Source: Candidatus Gastranaerophilales bacterium
Lineage (GTDB): Bacteria > Cyanobacteriota > Vampirovibrionia > Gastranaerophilales > Gastranaerophilaceae
Direction: 5' to 3'
DNA length: 58,037 nt
Assembly (NCBI GenBank): GCA_016280955.1
Contig: JAEEHV010000005.1
Location: forward strand, 1-58,037
Every line of letters begins with the position of its first letter. Within the stretch, counting starts at the first letter, position 1. Positions 9,501 to 18,015 of the stretch are shown here, in pieces. The notes under the pieces are model-generated. The model saw nothing but the letters and a program-made list of their open reading frames with translations. It did not search any database and was not told the origin of the DNA. The position numbers and the translations under genes are program-made.

Positions 9501-10061
9501 ATGACAATATCAAAAGAAAAAATAAAAGAAATTTTAAACAACATTCAGGACGGCGACCAGATTCTTAACTATATAGAAGAACTTGAAGATGAAAAAAAAC
9601 ATCAACACCAACACCATCACGAATGTTGTGATTGCGGCTGCGAAGACGAAGAACAGGAATGGGAAGAAATAGATACCGGATACACATCAAATTTATCCGT
9701 TAGTGACTGGGAAAAATTACTGAAAGATGAAACCGTTTTTAACAAAGATTCGTTAATTGTATTAAAAAGAATGCGTCATATTGCAGCTCCGACAGGTTCT
9801 GCCGAACTTGCGGATTTATTCGGATATGGAGCATTATTTTACTCTTTTGAGATGGATAAACTTGAAACAAGAATCGCTGAAAAATTAGATATACATGATA
9901 TTCATGAGCTTGATAAATGGGCAATTCTTTTCAACGGCTGGCAGCAAAAAAATTCTTCTGACAGAATTTTTGCACTGCTTCCGGAGCTTTATGAAGCAAT
10001 AGGAAATGTTGACCTGTCTCAGATTCCGTTAAGAGAACAGGATACCGTAAAAGAATCATAA
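9501..10061 (+). CDS. Acidic protein with His/Cys cluster, unknown
   Basis: I recognise no family for these 186 aa. Residues 34-47 form a striking potential metal-binding patch: five His in KHQHQHHHE followed by C42, C43, C45 and C47. This lies in an acidic segment (about 26-60). The rest (about 65-180) is predicted helical with no further Cys clusters. The ATG has GGGAGAT about 8 nt upstream. The gene lies 28 nt behind adhE and is probably cotranscribed, which suggests a link to the iron-dependent AdhE, for example metal handling, but nothing proves that. Confidence 0.7.
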   Translation: MTISKEKIKEILNNIQDGDQILNYIEELEDEKKHQHQHHHECCDCGCEDEEQEWEEIDTGYTSNLSVSDWEKLLKDETVFNKDSLIVLKRMRHIAAPTGSAELADLFGYGALFYSFEMDKLETRIAEKLDIHDIHELDKWAILFNGWQQKNSSDRIFALLPELYEAIGNVDLSQIPLREQDTVKES

Positions 10062-10097
10062 AAAGAAAAACTGCTGCATTATACTAAAATATTTCAC

Positions 10098-11684
10098 CTA
10101 GTTTGTTTTTTTCTGTAAAGATGCTCTGGGCTTTCTTTGTTTTGCCCTTATAGCATCAAGTTTTTCATTCAAATCAAACAGTTTATCTCTTAACAACACC
10201 AGATAGGTTTCCAAATTTGAATTTTGTAAATGTTCATTATCGTAATAATACAGATTTCTGTCATAATGTTCAAATTTGTCGGTTAATTTACGGATATTAA
10301 ATCTTAAAAGTTTTTCATTAAGAATGTAGAAGGATTTTTTTATATTATCACCCTTCATTACAAGAATTTGTGTTGCAACATTATTTGGAATCACAGGATA
10401 GCTTAATCTTAAATCATAACCTTCCGGTGTAATTTCTTCAAATCTTACTGCAGTAGTTGCAAGCTGAGTGGATATGCCGTTTTCTTCTTTGAACTGTCTG
10501 CGCTTGTCAAATTTTCTTATATACTTCATTACGTTTGTTTTATATTTTGTAAAGTTTTCGGAAATCTCACCAAGAATTTCTCGTTTTGACTCTAAAGAAG
10601 CAACATCATTATTGGAGTATATTCTTTTGTTTTCTTCCTGAGTTCTAAGCCAGTTTTCCGTATGGTCAATAAACAGTTTTAATTCTCTGTTTAAACAGGA
10701 AAGATAAGAATATAAATCCGAATTATCTATTTCGGCTTGAGTATAATAATCCGGAATTGAATTTTTGCGTTTTATACAATTTTCGTAAACAGCTTTTCTG
10801 AAGGGAAGATTCCTCTGAACACTGCCTTCTTCCTCGGAAATAACAAAATTAAGTTCTTCACCGCTGATGCTTGTAACTGAAAGTGATACATACGGTCTGT
10901 TTTTATGAGTTATATATGCAAAAGAAATCGGCTCACCCATTGGTCCTATGTCTTTAAAGGCTATTTTATTCATTCCCGGCTGGGTAATATAGTTTTTGTA
11001 ATAACTTCTGACATTAAATCTTGAAGCATCATTTGGTACAATTCTGAACAATTTTTTGATGTGTTTAAACTTTTCAACAATGGACTGAATTATTTTTTCA
11101 TCTTCTTCATCAATGTATCCTAAATCCTTAATCCCCGCCTTTCTGGGTACAACCCGCAGAGTTCTGTTAAGCTCGGCAATTTTTTGTGATGTTGTTTCTT
11201 TTGGTATAAAAGGCTTTGGAACATCATAAGTAAACTCTCGTTTTGCCGCAATAAGTTTTGAATCAACATAATCAAGCACTTCGCTCATAAAATCTTCCAG
11301 ATTCGAACCGGATAAACTGCCTGTATGTAAATATTCGTCATTCTGATTATTTAGAGTAAATTTTTGATATAAACTGCCGTCTTCTTTATTTAAAGTATCA
11401 AATTGTAAAAATCCGACACGGGGCGAGGATACGTGATAATCAAAATTTTCTCCGGCAAAAATTATACCCTCATTTTTTGTTATTCCTATTTCTTTTATTC
11501 CGGATTTAGTTAATTTTACCTTATTTTGTGCCATTAATTCAGGGTTAAGCTCACAGTATATTTTATCAAAGACATACTCAACACTTTTCATCTGAGATTT
11601 CATATAATTTTGAGCATAATTTGAAAGAACACTGCACTTTTTACTTAAAACTTCTGTTGGAACTGATATTGCAAGATTTTTCAT
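10098..11684 (-). CDS. Unknown 528-aa protein
   Basis: I recognise no family. It has no signal peptide or membrane helix. It is mixed alpha/beta by composition with a basic C-terminus ending KPRASLQKKTN. The region around residues 115-150 and the last 100 residues look helical. It is the last gene of the engB-WYL-WYL-coaX operon, 32 nt after coaX. No Shine-Dalgarno is visible before the ATG; the upstream sequence is nearly all A and T, so translation may be weak or start by another route. It converges on the adhE unit with only 36 nt between the stops. Confidence 0.7.
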   Translation of the reverse strand: MKNLAISVPTEVLSKKCSVLSNYAQNYMKSQMKSVEYVFDKIYCELNPELMAQNKVKLTKSGIKEIGITKNEGIIFAGENFDYHVSSPRVGFLQFDTLNKEDGSLYQKFTLNNQNDEYLHTGSLSGSNLEDFMSEVLDYVDSKLIAAKREFTYDVPKPFIPKETTSQKIAELNRTLRVVPRKAGIKDLGYIDEEDEKIIQSIVEKFKHIKKLFRIVPNDASRFNVRSYYKNYITQPGMNKIAFKDIGPMGEPISFAYITHKNRPYVSLSVTSISGEELNFVISEEEGSVQRNLPFRKAVYENCIKRKNSIPDYYTQAEIDNSDLYSYLSCLNRELKLFIDHTENWLRTQEENKRIYSNNDVASLESKREILGEISENFTKYKTNVMKYIRKFDKRRQFKEENGISTQLATTAVRFEEITPEGYDLRLSYPVIPNNVATQILVMKGDNIKKSFYILNEKLLRFNIRKLTDKFEHYDRNLYYYDNEHLQNSNLETYLVLLRDKLFDLNEKLDAIRAKQRKPRASLQKKTN

Positions 11685-11716
11685 ATTAAAAATAAAAAAC
11701 GTAAAAAAATTTTTTG

Positions 11717-12472
11717 CTATTTAATATTTTCGTATATCAGTTTTAATCCTTCTAATGTTAAATCAGGCTCTACTACATCAAAACAATCCGATACCATGTG
11801 GTGCTTAACAAGTTTTGCATATCCTCCTGTTGCAACTATTACCGGATGAGAACCGAGTTCTGACTCACAGTCCTTAATCAGTCCCTCTATTGCATGTGCC
11901 TGTCCTTTAATTACACCTGACAATATACAATCCTTAGTATTTCTGCCTATAGCTTTCTCAATATTCTCAGCCCTAAGCTCAGGCAAAAGCGAAGTTCCTG
12001 TACCAAGAGCCTTTAGCTGCATTCCTATTCCGGGCATAATTACACCGCCTGAAAAAGCTCCGCTCTTATCAACTATATCAAATGTCGTTGCAGTTCCCAT
12101 ATCTACAACTATTGCGGGTAACGAATACTTTTTTAAAACAGCATATGAATTTGCTATTCTGTCAGCTCCGACTGTTTCCGGAAGTTCTACATCCAGCTTT
12201 AATTCCGTACTTAACGAAGAATCAACGATAACCGCCTCAATCTCAAAGGCTTTTTTTATTGCGGATTTTATCGTTTGTGTCAGTTCTTTAACTACAGAAC
12301 TTATTATACAGCATGTTATCTTCTCATCACCGTATTCTTTTATAAAAATATTTTTGTAATCGTCCTCAGACAAACTTATATCAGAATCAAAGCAAGCTTT
12401 ACCTACAAGCATATTTTCGTTGTATATACCTGTTGTAATAGCTGTATTTCCGACATCAATAACCAAAAGCAT
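11717..12472 (-). CDS. coaX: Type III pantothenate kinase
   Basis: CoaX phosphorylates pantothenate, the first step of coenzyme A synthesis. The 251 aa have the ASKHA-fold motifs in order: phosphate loop DVGNTAIT at residue 6, PETVGADRIANS near 95, DMGTATTFD near 123, and GGVIMPGIGMQLKAL near 140. ATGGYAKL is near residue 217. The start is ATG with AGGA 8 nt upstream. It sits between a WYL regulator (20 nt gap) and the 528-aa gene. It complements coaBC at 1993. Confidence 0.97.
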   Translation of the reverse strand: MLLVIDVGNTAITTGIYNENMLVGKACFDSDISLSEDDYKNIFIKEYGDEKITCCIISSVVKELTQTIKSAIKKAFEIEAVIVDSSLSTELKLDVELPETVGADRIANSYAVLKKYSLPAIVVDMGTATTFDIVDKSGAFSGGVIMPGIGMQLKALGTGTSLLPELRAENIEKAIGRNTKDCILSGVIKGQAHAIEGLIKDCESELGSHPVIVATGGYAKLVKHHMVSDCFDVVEPDLTLEGLKLIYENIK

Positions 12473-12492
12473 TAAGGCATTCCTTCCGTTTA

Positions 12493-13359
12493 TCAGTTTA
12501 AATCTTCATAATTTTTCAGAGTGTCATTAATCATTTGCTGAAATTCGGCTCTGTATGATTTGGGACTTATTATTTCACACTTGGTATCATATCTCATAAG
12601 CCTTGAAAAAAGTATTTCCTTCGGCTCGGTACGATTTATAACATCCAAAGAACCATCGGCATTCATATTGGTATTTTCTCCTTCCCTTGGCTCATATCTT
12701 TGTGCCAACGGAGCTGTTAACCTGAATATTACTGACTGCTCACCGCCATAAGAACTAACAAACTTGTTATCGGTAACTTCTAAACCGGAAAGTCTGTTTA
12801 TATCTATCATTCGCTCTTTTTTATAATAAACCTTAAAATATCTTTTTTTATCCGTTTCTACAATTTGCAGCGGAATACATTCACATACCGTCTGATTTTT
12901 AAATAACAGTTTAACCTTTCTTTTTTTGGCAACAGCCTTTTCAAAAATTTCATAGGATATATGAATACAGTCATTACTTACTTTTACAATATTTTTATCC
13001 GAAAACCTGCTTAACTTCCTGATGAACTCTTTATATATTTTTGAGCATTTTGAAGGAAATTCCATTGTTATTACCGATTCCAGCCTGTTAAAAAGTTCAA
13101 TCTCCTCAAGGGAAAGCTCCATTCCGAAAGGAACATGCGCAACATAGTATTTGTTATTAATCTTTGGAATTTCAATACCATAAAACCTGCACGTATTGAT
13201 ATATTTACTGATAACACTGTTATTAAAAATAGAATCCGGCTCGTTTGCATTCAGTTTATCAATAAGTTCTGACATTGAATAATTACCCTGAAATAACAAC
13301 TGCAGAGTTTTTATAACCTGTATACAGGAAAGATTTCTTTTTTGTGATAACTTATCCAT
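12493..13359 (-). CDS. WYL-domain transcriptional regulator (second of a pair)
   Basis: This 288-aa protein has an N-terminal helix-turn-helix-like region (about 10-75), a linker region, and a WYL-type domain from about 130 to 215 with CECIPLQIVETDKKRYFKVYYKKERMIDINRLSGLEV, where RYFKV replaces the classical WYL core. A C-terminal extension follows. WYL domains bind ligands or nucleic acid and are common in stress and DNA-damage regulators. It overlaps the preceding WYL gene by 8 nt, so the two are made together and may form a heterodimer like PafB-PafC. That pairing is inference. Confidence 0.8.
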   Translation of the reverse strand: MDKLSQKRNLSCIQVIKTLQLLFQGNYSMSELIDKLNANEPDSIFNNSVISKYINTCRFYGIEIPKINNKYYVAHVPFGMELSLEEIELFNRLESVITMEFPSKCSKIYKEFIRKLSRFSDKNIVKVSNDCIHISYEIFEKAVAKKRKVKLLFKNQTVCECIPLQIVETDKKRYFKVYYKKERMIDINRLSGLEVTDNKFVSSYGGEQSVIFRLTAPLAQRYEPREGENTNMNADGSLDVINRTEPKEILFSRLMRYDTKCEIISPKSYRAEFQQMINDTLKNYEDLN

Positions 13360-14287
13360 TATACATATTCCTCATCTCTTTCAGTATTGCTATTATATCA
13401 GCCCTGAATTCCGCCGGTTCCGTAACCGTGCATGCCGAACCCAGTGAAAGTATCCGCTGAACCGCATAAAATTTATTATGATAATTACCCTCTATTAAAT
13501 ATTTACCGTCATCTCTTCTTTCAATTATTGTTTCACTGTCATCAAGCCCTGACAGACCGAAATTGCTCAGCAAAAATCTTACACATACAGGTTTTGCACC
13601 GGGGAACCCACCCTCATTTGATTTACGAAGGATAATTTTTATAATTCTTTTAACATGGAGCGATAAGCCTTCACCTGAATTTATATCATTTCCCCAAAGG
13701 TAAATTTTATCATTTTGAAATATAATTTTCCGAACGGCAATCTCTATAATTTTACTGTTTTTTGATGCCGGTGATTTATATTCTAAAGTTAAAATACTGT
13801 TATTCTGACAGTCTGTTATTAACTCATTTAAAAATTCTGATTTATACGATTTTAATACGGATATGCCGAGAATTTTCTCTTTTATGGTTTCATCAGTTAT
13901 ATAATTGCTGATTTTTCTGAATAAATCATCATACTGAATCAAAGTCGGAATATCTGCTTCTTCTTTGATTTTTTTGTATGCACGACGTATAACACCAATT
14001 TCTTCGTCAGTAATATTCAGAGAAAAAGGATGTTCCAGAAGGCGGTATTTGAAATTTGTGCTTTTATCGGCTCTCGTTATTTTGCACCCCATAACCCGTA
14101 ATGTATTAAGGTCAATTCTTAAAATATCATTGGAGCTTGACTCGTCAATAACGTTATGCTGCAAAAAAGTCTTTCTTATATCTTCAAGTGACTGAGGCTC
14201 TTTAACCAATAATCCGAATAAAATTAATGCCCGTAAGCCTGTTAGTGATATTTGGCATAATTCCTCTTTGGTTGCAACTTTTAACAC
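13352..14287 (-). CDS. WYL-domain transcriptional regulator (first of a pair)
   Basis: This 311-aa protein has an N-terminal DNA-binding-like region (about 8-85) and a WYL-type domain from about 165 to 250 with LTLEYKSPAS...AVRKIIFQNDKIYLWGNDINSGEGLSLHVKRI, in which IYL stands for WYL. It starts at GTG behind GAGGGA. It overlaps the next WYL gene by 8 nt and follows engB by 34 nt. The paired arrangement is typical of PafBC-like regulators; its targets are unknown. Confidence 0.8.
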   Translation of the reverse strand: MLKVATKEELCQISLTGLRALILFGLLVKEPQSLEDIRKTFLQHNVIDESSSNDILRIDLNTLRVMGCKITRADKSTNFKYRLLEHPFSLNITDEEIGVIRRAYKKIKEEADIPTLIQYDDLFRKISNYITDETIKEKILGISVLKSYKSEFLNELITDCQNNSILTLEYKSPASKNSKIIEIAVRKIIFQNDKIYLWGNDINSGEGLSLHVKRIIKIILRKSNEGGFPGAKPVCVRFLLSNFGLSGLDDSETIIERRDDGKYLIEGNYHNKFYAVQRILSLGSACTVTEPAEFRADIIAILKEMRNMYNG

Positions 14288-14321
14288 CTTTATCCCTCGT
14301 TTTAATAACTGATTAACTATA

Positions 14322-14894
14322 TTAATTACATAAATTTAACAAATATTCAATCATTTCATTATTATACTTATTATCAACCGAACTGAACCCTAAAACATCA
14401 CCGCCGAATTCTTTTCTTACGTTGTTTAAAACACTCAGCCGCTTTCCTCCGGCAACATAATCTATTTTTGTCACAACGGTAAAAATCGGCAAATTGTATT
14501 CCAAAACCCATTCTCTCATTTGATAATCATTTTTTTGGATATCATGCCTTGCATCTATAAACTGAATCAATGATTTTATCTGTTTTCGTTTTAAAAGATA
14601 TTCTTCCAGGTTCTTCTGCCATCTTGCCTGTGCTTCTTTTGAAACTTTCGCATAACCGTATCCGGGAAGATCTGCAACCATAAATCTGTCAGAAAAATTA
14701 AAAAAGTTTATCAGCCTTGTTTTTCCGGGAGTATTTGATGTTTTTGCAAGTTTCCGGTTATTACAAAGTGTATTAATAAATGAAGATTTACCTACATTTG
14801 AACGACCAAGGAGCGGAAATTCAGGAAGCCCTGTTTCCGGACATTGAGATAATTTTTCTGCGCTGATTAAGAATTTTGCATTAAGCTGATTCAT
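14322..14894 (-). CDS. engB: Ribosome-biogenesis GTPase EngB (YihA/YsxC)
   Basis: This essential small GTPase is needed for assembly of the 50S subunit. The 190 aa show all G motifs: G1 GRSNVGKSS near residue 30, G2 with TPGKTRLINFF, G3 DLPGYGYAKVS near 75, and G4 TKID near 142. G5 lies around GFSSVD. Its start overlaps the small upstream frame by 14 nt and has GGGAG 6-7 nt before the ATG. Confidence 0.97.
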   Translation of the reverse strand: MNQLNAKFLISAEKLSQCPETGLPEFPLLGRSNVGKSSFINTLCNNRKLAKTSNTPGKTRLINFFNFSDRFMVADLPGYGYAKVSKEAQARWQKNLEEYLLKRKQIKSLIQFIDARHDIQKNDYQMREWVLEYNLPIFTVVTKIDYVAGGKRLSVLNNVRKEFGGDVLGFSSVDNKYNNEMIEYLLNLCN

Positions 14895-15144
14895 TTTTTC
14901 TCCCGGATTCCTCTCTTCTGTTTTCGCGGTTTGCTGCCCTGTGAGTAGCCAAACTCAGAAAATTGTACATTTTTTCGTTATCTATAACAGTTAACTGCGC
15001 CCCTTTTTTCAAAAAATTAAACTCCAACGGAGGTTTTTGGGCAAATAAATTCCCTGTCTGCAAACTTACAATCTGTATAAAATTTTCTCTCAGGATACTG
15101 AGAGGTTCCTTTAAAAAGGTTTCAAAAGTCTTTAATATATTCAT
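14881..15144 (-). CDS. Small unknown ORF upstream of engB
   Basis: This 87-aa frame has no recognised family. It begins with an amphipathic helical segment and ends in a very charged tail (NRENRREESGRKNESA). Its stop overlaps the engB start by 14 nt, an arrangement seen for coupled genes, and it starts just after the divergent xerC promoter region. The Shine-Dalgarno is weak (GGGAAG about 12 nt upstream). It could be a real small protein or a translated leader. Confidence 0.45.
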   Translation of the reverse strand: MNILKTFETFLKEPLSILRENFIQIVSLQTGNLFAQKPPLEFNFLKKGAQLTVIDNEKMYNFLSLATHRAANRENRREESGRKNESA

Positions 15145-15201
15145 AAATCAGCTATACTTCCCAATAAAAATATTGTATAATACTCATAACGGAAAGTAAA
15201 T

Positions 15202-16125
15202 ATGAATGAAAAAGAAAAACAATATATTAATGAGTTTAAAACTTACCTGAGTATAGAAAAAAACTTTTCGGAGCATACACTTTGTGCTTATTGCTCTGAT
15301 ATTGTAAGTTTTATTTTGTGGCTGAATGAAACAAGCTGCGTTGATGTCAATTTCGATAAACTCAGAGAATATCTGCATTTTATTCAGAGATTTGATTACA
15401 AAAAAACAACAATAGCACGCAAAACCGCATCCATAAGAACTTTTTACAAGTTTCTATTCAGAGAAAAATATATTGATTCCAATCCGGCACTTTCACTTTC
15501 GGCTCCGAAACGTCCGAAACCGCTGCCAAAATTCTTAACTCCGGATGAAGTTGAACAAATTCTGAATAACGTCAGAATTGATACTCCGGCAGGATTCAGA
15601 AACAGAGTTATTCTTGAACTACTATGGGCAACCGGAATGCGTGTTTCAGAACTTTCTAACCTGAACTTTGGCGATATTAACCTCGAAGAAAACGAGATAA
15701 GAGTATTCGGTAAAGGTGCAAAGGAAAGGATTGTACTTATCTCAGAAAGAGCAAAAAACTACCTTCAACAATACATAAACTCCGCAAGGAATCTGATTGT
15801 TGCACCCGGTTATGAAACACCGGACACAGATGAAAATTCTCCGTTATTTATTAATAACACAGGATACCGGCTCCAAAACAAAACCATCAGAACGGTTATT
15901 AACGAAACAGTAGCCAAAATTGAACTGCCTAAAAAAGTTACACCGCACGTATTCAGGCACAGTTTTGCCACAAAACTGATTGAAAACGGTGCCGACCTTA
16001 GAGTTGTACAGGAACTCCTCGGCCATGCCGGAATCTCAAATACTCAAATTTATACCCACGTTTCCATGAAACACATGAAAGACGTCTATGAAACCGCTCA
16101 CCCGCACGGAGGGGGGGGTAAATAA
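15202..16125 (+). CDS. Tyrosine recombinase, XerC/XerD type
   Basis: This recombinase probably resolves chromosome dimers at dif. The 307 aa have an N-terminal SAM-like core-binding domain (about 5-90) and a catalytic domain with the full set of active residues: Arg in ATGMRVSEL, Lys in GKGAKERIV, HxxR in HVFRHSF, His in LLGHAGISNTQ and nucleophile Tyr in IYTHVS. Length and motifs fit housekeeping Xer rather than phage integrases, and no phage genes are nearby. TATAAT is at 15176-15181 and GGAAAG precedes the ATG. The last codons form an unusual run of eight G (HPHGGGGK). No second Xer gene is in the window, so XerC versus XerD cannot be decided. Confidence 0.93.
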   Translation: MNEKEKQYINEFKTYLSIEKNFSEHTLCAYCSDIVSFILWLNETSCVDVNFDKLREYLHFIQRFDYKKTTIARKTASIRTFYKFLFREKYIDSNPALSLSAPKRPKPLPKFLTPDEVEQILNNVRIDTPAGFRNRVILELLWATGMRVSELSNLNFGDINLEENEIRVFGKGAKERIVLISERAKNYLQQYINSARNLIVAPGYETPDTDENSPLFINNTGYRLQNKTIRTVINETVAKIELPKKVTPHVFRHSFATKLIENGADLRVVQELLGHAGISNTQIYTHVSMKHMKDVYETAHPHGGGGK

Positions 16126-16189
16126 ACAGTGATATTGAGCCGGTTGAACGGAATACAAGATAGTAGTTTTGGTAAAAACAAAAAATCGT

Positions 16190-16924
16190 CTAAAATTCTT
16201 TTGCTTGAATTGTTTCCATCACATCCTGCAACCATAATTTTATATATTTTGAACCGTCAGTTTCAGGATATTTTTCAAGAACCTTAAAAGCATCTCTAAC
16301 ATCATCTGATGCACGTTTAGCAGGGGTGCTATAAATATCACCTGATAGGGCATGGCTTATTATATTATAATCGTCAGAAGAACAAGAATTCAAAAAATCT
16401 TCCAGCTCACCTTGAAGTCTGTACATCAAAACAGATATATAATTACTTACAGGTGAATCCGGCTCTTCTGTTTTACCAAAATGTTTATTTGCAACATATA
16501 CCGCATTTACGTCATTTGGATTATCTCTGGCAGTTTCAAAAATTTTTTTGTCTTTTTCGCTGTAATTGCCTTTTTTTATTGCATCTGTTGCAGCAAGACG
16601 TTGTGCATATGTATCAAGGCTTTCATCAGGTCTGGCATTTTCATTTGTTTTGTATTGCATTTGCAAATATCTTATGTGAGTATCTTGTACTTTTTGTTCA
16701 AATTTTGCCTGTTCGGATTTTTCTTCGGCATCAAGCTGACAATCTATAAACTTATCAACAAATGTGTCATAATTCATATTAGGTGTTAATTCAAACAAAT
16801 CAAATTTTGCAGCTTTTGCAGCATTTACCTCGTCTTGGTCTAAAATTTCATCATCATTATCCGATAAGTTAAAGTTAAGTCTATTAAATAATTTGTCATA
16901 CGATGAATAAAAATCAAAGCTCAT
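16190..16924 (-). CDS. Unknown acidic protein
   Basis: I recognise no family for these 244 aa. It is strongly acidic and helical and has no signal peptide or membrane helix. Residues 19-34 (LSDNDDEILDQDEVNA) loosely resemble an EF-hand-like calcium loop, but the conserved Gly is missing. The gene is monocistronic and divergent from murB. Confidence 0.6.
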   Translation of the reverse strand: MSFDFYSSYDKLFNRLNFNLSDNDDEILDQDEVNAAKAAKFDLFELTPNMNYDTFVDKFIDCQLDAEEKSEQAKFEQKVQDTHIRYLQMQYKTNENARPDESLDTYAQRLAATDAIKKGNYSEKDKKIFETARDNPNDVNAVYVANKHFGKTEEPDSPVSNYISVLMYRLQGELEDFLNSCSSDDYNIISHALSGDIYSTPAKRASDDVRDAFKVLEKYPETDGSKYIKLWLQDVMETIQAKEF

Positions 16925-17064
16925 TATATAATTCTTTCTAATTTAATTCCTATATAAAAAGTTATCGGCAGAAATTTGAATAACTTTAGTTTACATCAGG
17001 TTATCGTTACAAAACTTTACACCCAAGAAAAAAGATAATTATTTTTTATTTACCCCTATTATGA

Positions 17065-17070
17065 TATAAT
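17065..17070 (+). promoter_or_regulatory. -10 box of the murB operon
   Basis: TATAAT predicts a transcript start near 17077. The upstream GTG start candidate for murB would then sit on the first base of the mRNA without a ribosome site, which favours the downstream TTG at 17119. Confidence 0.6.
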
Positions 17071-17118
17071 CAAGTCGTGGGCTGGAGGTTAGCTCTCGCT
17101 ATAAATGAGGTTATTTCG

Positions 17119-18015
17119 TTGATTATTAAAGAAGATTTTGAGATAAAAAACCTGACTACTTATAAAATCGGAGGAAAAGTCAAAAAATTATACTTTCCCG
17201 AGACTCAAAGCGAGTTTACCGAGATTTTGAAAGAACTTGATAATTACATAGTTCTCGGAAGCTGTTCTAACATCCTTTTTTCATCAAACGGTTATAACGG
17301 AAATATTATTTTAACAACCGAGCTTAAACAGTTTGAAATAAGAGAAACAAAAGTTTTCGCCGCAGCAGGTGTAAAAGGACCGCTGCTTGCACAAAAAACA
17401 GCAGAAGCAGGGCTTAGCGGATTTGAATTTATGATTGGTTTCCCCGGCTCAATTGGCGGTGATATATGTATGAATGCAGGAGCCCACGGACAATGTATTT
17501 CGGACAATCTCACTCAGTGTTGTTTATTTGATACAAAAACAAAAGAAATTATTTACAGGAACAAAGAAGAACTTGATTTTTCATACAGGCATTCTCTTCT
17601 AAAGGACGGCAGATATATTTTATTGCATGCGGAATTTGAACTGAAAAAAGCTCCGCAGGAAGATATTCAGTCACTAATAGACAGAAATCTGGAATTCAGA
17701 AAAAATATTCAGCCATCATTAAAAACTCCAAATGCCGGAAGTGTTTTTAAAAACCCCGAAAACGACTCTGCCGGAAGGCTTTTGGATAAAGCCGGAGTTA
17801 AAACGTATGATTTACCGAGAGTAAAAGTTTGGGATAACCATGCAAACTTTATTATAAATAAAGGCGGTGCAACATCAGAAGATGTTCTCACTTTGATGGT
17901 TATGATGTATAATGCAGTTAAAAGCCAATATACAATCGAGCTTAAACCTGAGATATTATTTATTGGCGATAAAACAGAAAAAGAGGAAGAATTATGGAAT
18001 ATATTGTACCGTTAG
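17119..18015 (+). CDS. murB: UDP-N-acetylenolpyruvoylglucosamine reductase
   Basis: MurB makes UDP-N-acetylmuramic acid for peptidoglycan by NADPH-dependent reduction on FAD. The motifs are TTYKIGG at the N-terminus, GSCSNIL, GFPGSIGGDICMNAGAHG, the YRHS motif, and the C-terminal NPENDSAGRLLDKAG. The open frame extends to GTG 17077. I choose TTG 17119 because GAGG lies 8 nt upstream and the resulting N-terminus (MIIKEDFEIKNLTTYKIGG) matches the family. The length is then 298 aa. It overlaps ddl by 22 nt. Confidence 0.95.
   Translation: MIIKEDFEIKNLTTYKIGGKVKKLYFPETQSEFTEILKELDNYIVLGSCSNILFSSNGYNGNIILTTELKQFEIRETKVFAAAGVKGPLLAQKTAEAGLSGFEFMIGFPGSIGGDICMNAGAHGQCISDNLTQCCLFDTKTKEIIYRNKEELDFSYRHSLLKDGRYILLHAEFELKKAPQEDIQSLIDRNLEFRKNIQPSLKTPNAGSVFKNPENDSAGRLLDKAGVKTYDLPRVKVWDNHANFIINKGGATSEDVLTLMVMMYNAVKSQYTIELKPEILFIGDKTEKEEELWNILYR

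Noticed and set aside
16190..16924. EF-hand or dockerin calcium site at residues 19-34
   Set aside because: The acidic spacing is loose and the conserved Gly is missing; a general acidic composition explains it.
17077..17118. Upstream GTG start of murB
   Set aside because: It lies at the predicted transcript start with no ribosome site; the TTG at 17119 has GAGG and gives the family N-terminus.
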